Shown here: one piece after another, positions 41,842-44,485 of the stretch
Numbering within the stretch: position 1 is the first letter of the stretch
How the letters are laid out: every line of letters starts with the position of its first letter
Source: Deinobacterium chartae
Lineage (GTDB): Bacteria; Deinococcota; Deinococci; Deinococcales; Deinococcaceae
Length of the DNA: 44,485 nucleotides
Direction: 5' to 3'
Assembly (NCBI RefSeq): GCF_014202645.1
Contig: NZ_JACHHG010000018.1
Coordinates: 1-44,485, forward strand
Notes under the pieces: generated by a model
Databases searched by the model: none
What the model was told of the DNA's origin: nothing
Seen by the model: the letters and a program-made list of their open reading frames with translations, nothing else
Translations under genes and position numbers: made by a program

Positions 41842-42591
41842 ATGTTCTTGTGGTCCGGTACCATCTACGGCCCGGTGCGCTCTCGGCGCCTGGGGCTGAG
41901 CCTCGGCGTCAACCTGCTGCCTCCCGGGTGCAAGGTCTGCACCTACGACTGTCCTTACTGCGAATGCGGCTTTACTCGGGGAGGCCTCAAGACCGAGGCC
42001 TCCCAAACCCTCCCCGAGCGGGAGGAAGTCCTGCGTGACCTCGAGGCCATCTTGCGCGAGGAGCCGGTGGACGCCATCACCTTTGCCGGAAACGGCGAGC
42101 CCACCCTGCACCCCGACCTCGAGGAGATCCTGGCCGGAACCGTACGCCTGCGCGACGCACTGGCGCCGCGCGCACGGCTGGTGATGCTCACCAACGGCAT
42201 CAAGCTGCGCGACCGCCAGGTGCGCGACCGCGTCTTGCACTACCTCGACGAGGTGGAGGTCAAGCTCGACGCCGGGACCGAGGAGACCTTCGCACAGGTG
42301 GCCCGCCCCACCGTACCGTTTGACCTCGCCGAGCTCGAGGCCCTGCTGGTCGAACTCGGAGACCGGGTGGTGGTGCAAAGCTGCCTGTTTACGGGCCGCA
42401 CCTCCAACGTCTCGGAGGCGGACCTCTCGGGCATCGAGCGCATCCTGACCCGCGCCCGTCCGCGCCGGGTCGAGCTGTACTCGATCGACCGCGCCCCCGC
42501 CGACGAGGCGCTGGAACCGGTCAGCAAAGCCTTCCTCGAGGCGTTTGCCGGACGGCTCAGGGCCCAGGGCCTCGAGGCCGTCACGTACTGA
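41842..42591 (+). CDS. Radical SAM protein
   Basis: A 249-residue radical S-adenosylmethionine enzyme. The 4Fe-4S-binding cysteines are C33, C37 and C40 (CTYDCPYC, CxxxCxxC), preceded by YGPVRSRRLGLSLGVNLLPP, and the SAM-binding GNGEPTLHPD and MLTNGIKLRD follow. The short 'CxxxCxxC' enzyme of this size resembles uncharacterised radical SAM proteins sometimes annotated as Fe-S oxidoreductases or wyosine-type proteins. There is no extra cluster domain. It stands alone, transcribed from a leaderless promoter and followed by a hairpin at 42609-42631. The substrate is unknown. Confidence 0.9.
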   Translation: MFLWSGTIYGPVRSRRLGLSLGVNLLPPGCKVCTYDCPYCECGFTRGGLKTEASQTLPEREEVLRDLEAILREEPVDAITFAGNGEPTLHPDLEEILAGTVRLRDALAPRARLVMLTNGIKLRDRQVRDRVLHYLDEVEVKLDAGTEETFAQVARPTVPFDLAELEALLVELGDRVVVQSCLFTGRTSNVSEADLSGIERILTRARPRRVELYSIDRAPADEALEPVSKAFLEAFAGRLRAQGLEAVTY

Positions 42592-42608
42592 CCGGACGGT
42601 GCGGACCG

Positions 42609-42631
42609 ACCGGGGTGCGCCGCACCCCGGT
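42609..42631 (+). terminator. Terminator after the radical SAM gene
   Basis: An 11-bp GC stem, ACCGGGGTGCG (42609-42619) with 42621-42631, has a single C at its centre, so the real loop must be larger. It is followed by TTG, so it has a short U-tract only. The SulP promoter begins at its end. Confidence 0.65.
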
Positions 42632-42660
42632 TTGCGTTATGACAGTGCTTTGGTCATAAT
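42632..42660 (+). promoter_or_regulatory. Promoter with overlapping inverted repeat for the SulP gene
   Basis: TTGCGT (42632-42637), 17-base spacer and CATAAT (42655-42660). An inverted repeat TTATGAC (42637-42643) / GTCATAA (42653-42659), spaced by 9 bases, covers the spacer and the -10 box, so a bound regulator would block the promoter. The leader to GTG 42838 is about 170 bases and contains only short stems; no known riboswitch is recognised. Confidence 0.6.
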
Positions 42661-42837
42661 AGACCCACCGCGGGTGCGGCGCCCGGCTGTGTGCGCCCCC
42701 GACGACAACCCAAAGACCCGGCCCAAGGCTTCCCAGCAGAAGCCCCAGCTCCTGCCTGCTCGCCCGTTCGCGTGCGCCCTGGCGGGGGTGGGCCGTGTCC
42801 GGGTTGCGACGCGGATTTCACTTTCCTCGAGGTTTGC

Positions 42838-44322
42838 GTGACGTTTGATTTTGCCGCCTACCGGCGCGAGTGGTTCGGGAACATCCGGGGCGATGTGCTC
42901 TCCGGGCTGGTCGTTGCCCTGGCCCTGATTCCCGAGGCCATCGCCTTCTCGATCATTGCGGGCGTAGACCCCAAGGTAGGTCTGTACGCCTCGTTCTGCA
43001 TCGCCATCATCACCGCCTTCCTGGGCGGCCGTCCCGCCATGATCAGCGCGGCGACCGGAGCGATGGCCCTGCTGATGGTGGACCTGGTCAAGGACCATGG
43101 CCTGCCCTATCTGTTCGCCGCCACCATCTTGACCGGTCTGATCCAGATCGTGTTCGGCTGGGCCCGGCTCGCGCGCTACCTCAAGTTCATTCCGCGCAGC
43201 GTCATGACCGGCTTCGTGAACGCGCTGGCCATCTTGATCTTCCTGGCGCAGCTTCCGCAGTTCGTGGGAGCAAACTGGCAGATGTACGCCATGGTCGCGG
43301 CGGGCCTGGCGATCATCTACCTGCTGCCCCGGGTCTTTCGGGCCATTCCCAGCGCCCTGGTGGCGATCACGGTCCTGACCCTGGTGGCGGTCATGACCGG
43401 GGCCAACCTGCGCACCGTGGGCGACATGGGCGAACTGCCCACCGCCCTGCCGTTTTTCAGCCTGCCCCAGGTACCCTGGACCCTCGAGACCCTCGAGATC
43501 TTGCTGCCCATCTCGTTCACGCTGGCCCTGGTTGGCCTGCTCGAGTCGCTGCTGACCGCCCAACTGCTCGACGAGATGACCGACACCACCAGCGACAAGA
43601 ACCGCGAGTCGCGCGGACAGGGAATCGCCAACGTCGTCACCGGCTTTATCGGCGGCATGGCGGGCTGCGCCATGATCGGCCAGAGTGTGATCAACGTGAC
43701 CTCGGGCGGTCGTGGGCGGCTCTCGACCTTCGTGGCCGGACTGGTGCTCCTGATCCTGATCCTGGCACTCCAGCCGCTGGTCGTGCAGATTCCTATGGCG
43801 GCGCTGGTGGCGGTCATGATCGTGGTCTCGGTCAGCACCTTTGACTGGTCCTCGCTGCGTACCCTGGTCACCTTTCCGCGCAGCGACAGCATGGTGATGG
43901 TGGCCACCGTCATCACCACGGTCGCCACCCACGACCTTGCCAAGGGGGTGCTCGTTGGGGTGGTCCTGAGCGCCATCTTCTTCGCCCGCAAGGTTTCGCA
44001 GCTCTCGCGCGTCACGCAGCGGGTGGAGCCCGACGGCACCCACCGCTATACGGTGAACGGGCAACTGTTTTTTGTGTCCACCCACGACTTCGTGTCGTCG
44101 TTCCGCTTCGATCCCGCACCGCACCGGGTGGTGATCGACCTCGAGGGTGCTCACCTGTGGGACAGCTCGGCGGTGGGCGCCATCGACAAGGTGATCCTCA
44201 AGTACCGCCGCGCAGGCAGCGAGGTGGAACTGGTCGGCTTGAACGCGGACAGCCATCACCTGCTCGACCGCATCGCGGTGCACGACAAACCCGGAGCCCT
44301 CGAGGCACCCGCAGGCCACTGA
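42838..44322 (+). CDS. SulP-family anion transporter with STAS domain
   Basis: A 494-residue inner-membrane transporter of the SLC26/SulP type, for sulfate, bicarbonate or another anion. Twelve or more helices fill residues 12-400, with family marks [37 protein letters not shown] and [20 protein letters not shown]. The C-terminal STAS domain (about 415-485) has [23 protein letters not shown] 42838 has GAGGT just upstream; a longer frame to 42691 adds low-complexity residues. It ends 19 bases before the G homopolymer at the contig edge. It is transcribed from the promoter at 42632-42660. The substrate cannot be decided from sequence. Confidence 0.93.
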   Translation: MTFDFAAYRREWFGNIRGDVLSGLVVALALIPEAIAFSIIAGVDPKVGLYASFCIAIITAFLGGRPAMISAATGAMALLMVDLVKDHGLPYLFAATILTGLIQIVFGWARLARYLKFIPRSVMTGFVNALAILIFLAQLPQFVGANWQMYAMVAAGLAIIYLLPRVFRAIPSALVAITVLTLVAVMTGANLRTVGDMGELPTALPFFSLPQVPWTLETLEILLPISFTLALVGLLESLLTAQLLDEMTDTTSDKNRESRGQGIANVVTGFIGGMAGCAMIGQSVINVTSGGRGRLSTFVAGLVLLILILALQPLVVQIPMAALVAVMIVVSVSTFDWSSLRTLVTFPRSDSMVMVATVITTVATHDLAKGVLVGVVLSAIFFARKVSQLSRVTQRVEPDGTHRYTVNGQLFFVSTHDFVSSFRFDPAPHRVVIDLEGAHLWDSSAVGAIDKVILKYRRAGSEVELVGLNADSHHLLDRIAVHDKPGALEAPAGH

Positions 44323-44338
44323 GGTAAGCACCGGAGAG

Positions 44339-44485
<147 letters not shown>

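Noticed and set aside
42637-42659. An RDRM site at the SulP promoter
   Set aside because: The half sites look partly similar (TTATGAC/GTCATAA) but they are 9 bases apart instead of almost touching, and the inner bases differ.
42660-42837. A sulfate- or metal-responsive riboswitch in the SulP leader
   Set aside because: I could recognise no conserved riboswitch core, only small stems.

Overview
The window is high-GC DNA and looks like a contig from a Deinococcus-type bacterium (Deinococcota, for example Deinococcus, Deinobacterium or a relative). The grounds are: the overused hexamer CTCGAG; genes that start right after a -10 box of the form TAnnnT (leaderless mRNAs); a Rad52/DdrA-like protein; PRC-barrel plus YsnF-type stress proteins; and SufS-SufU. 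The species call is inference, since no rRNA gene is present. Both ends run into long G/C homopolymers that look like sequencing or assembly artefacts.

Layout. 0.5-3 kb: a frameshifted membrane protein and two YsnF-domain stress proteins. 3.1-4.6 kb: the AzlC/AzlD amino-acid exporter and a small lipoprotein. 4.6-7.9 kb (minus): biosynthetic arginine decarboxylase SpeA and an RlmD-like RNA methyltransferase. 8.1-11.2 kb: tRNA-Asp, a protein made of six 22-residue repeats, a GNAT acetyltransferase, a lipoprotein, a secreted fasciclin protein and an MgtC/SapB protein. 11.2-14.7 kb (minus): an ABC-2 transporter with a DesK/DesR-like two-component system. 14.8-16.2 kb: a Rad52/DdrA-like protein overlapping a metallophosphoesterase. 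16.2-16.65 kb: a tRNA-Asp/Phe/Thr operon with a near-consensus promoter and a terminator. 16.75-19.75 kb: a B3/B4-domain protein, a gene-poor stretch, a small membrane protein, a rhodanese and another tiny membrane protein. 20-21.7 kb: sufS-sufU. 21.7-24.8 kb: a diaminopropionate ammonia-lyase and M20 hydrolase pair, divergent from a GntR/FCD regulator. 24.8-33.8 kb: the most unusual region. Three lipoproteins, the last a 1439-residue Ig/cadherin/beta-helix protein, precede three tandem phage-tail-collar-like proteins on the minus strand; a DUF6916-like gene converges on them. 34.1-39.8 kb: a secreted TPR protein divergent from a DUF4129-MoxR-DUF58 operon. 39.9-44.3 kb: a multipass membrane protein overlapping an SDR protein, a radical SAM protein and a SulP/STAS anion transporter.

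Themes. (1) The lipoprotein/collar cluster reads as one cell-surface or secreted system without any phage head, tail-tube, lysis or packaging gene, and is the best candidate for an undescribed system. (2) Several genes end in long, nearly perfect inverted repeats without a U-tract, some starting at the stop codon. (3) At least seven genes carry the same leaderless promoter layout. (4) CTCGAG is strongly over-represented in both coding and non-coding DNA.

Functions are assigned from motifs and remembered family features; no database search was run.
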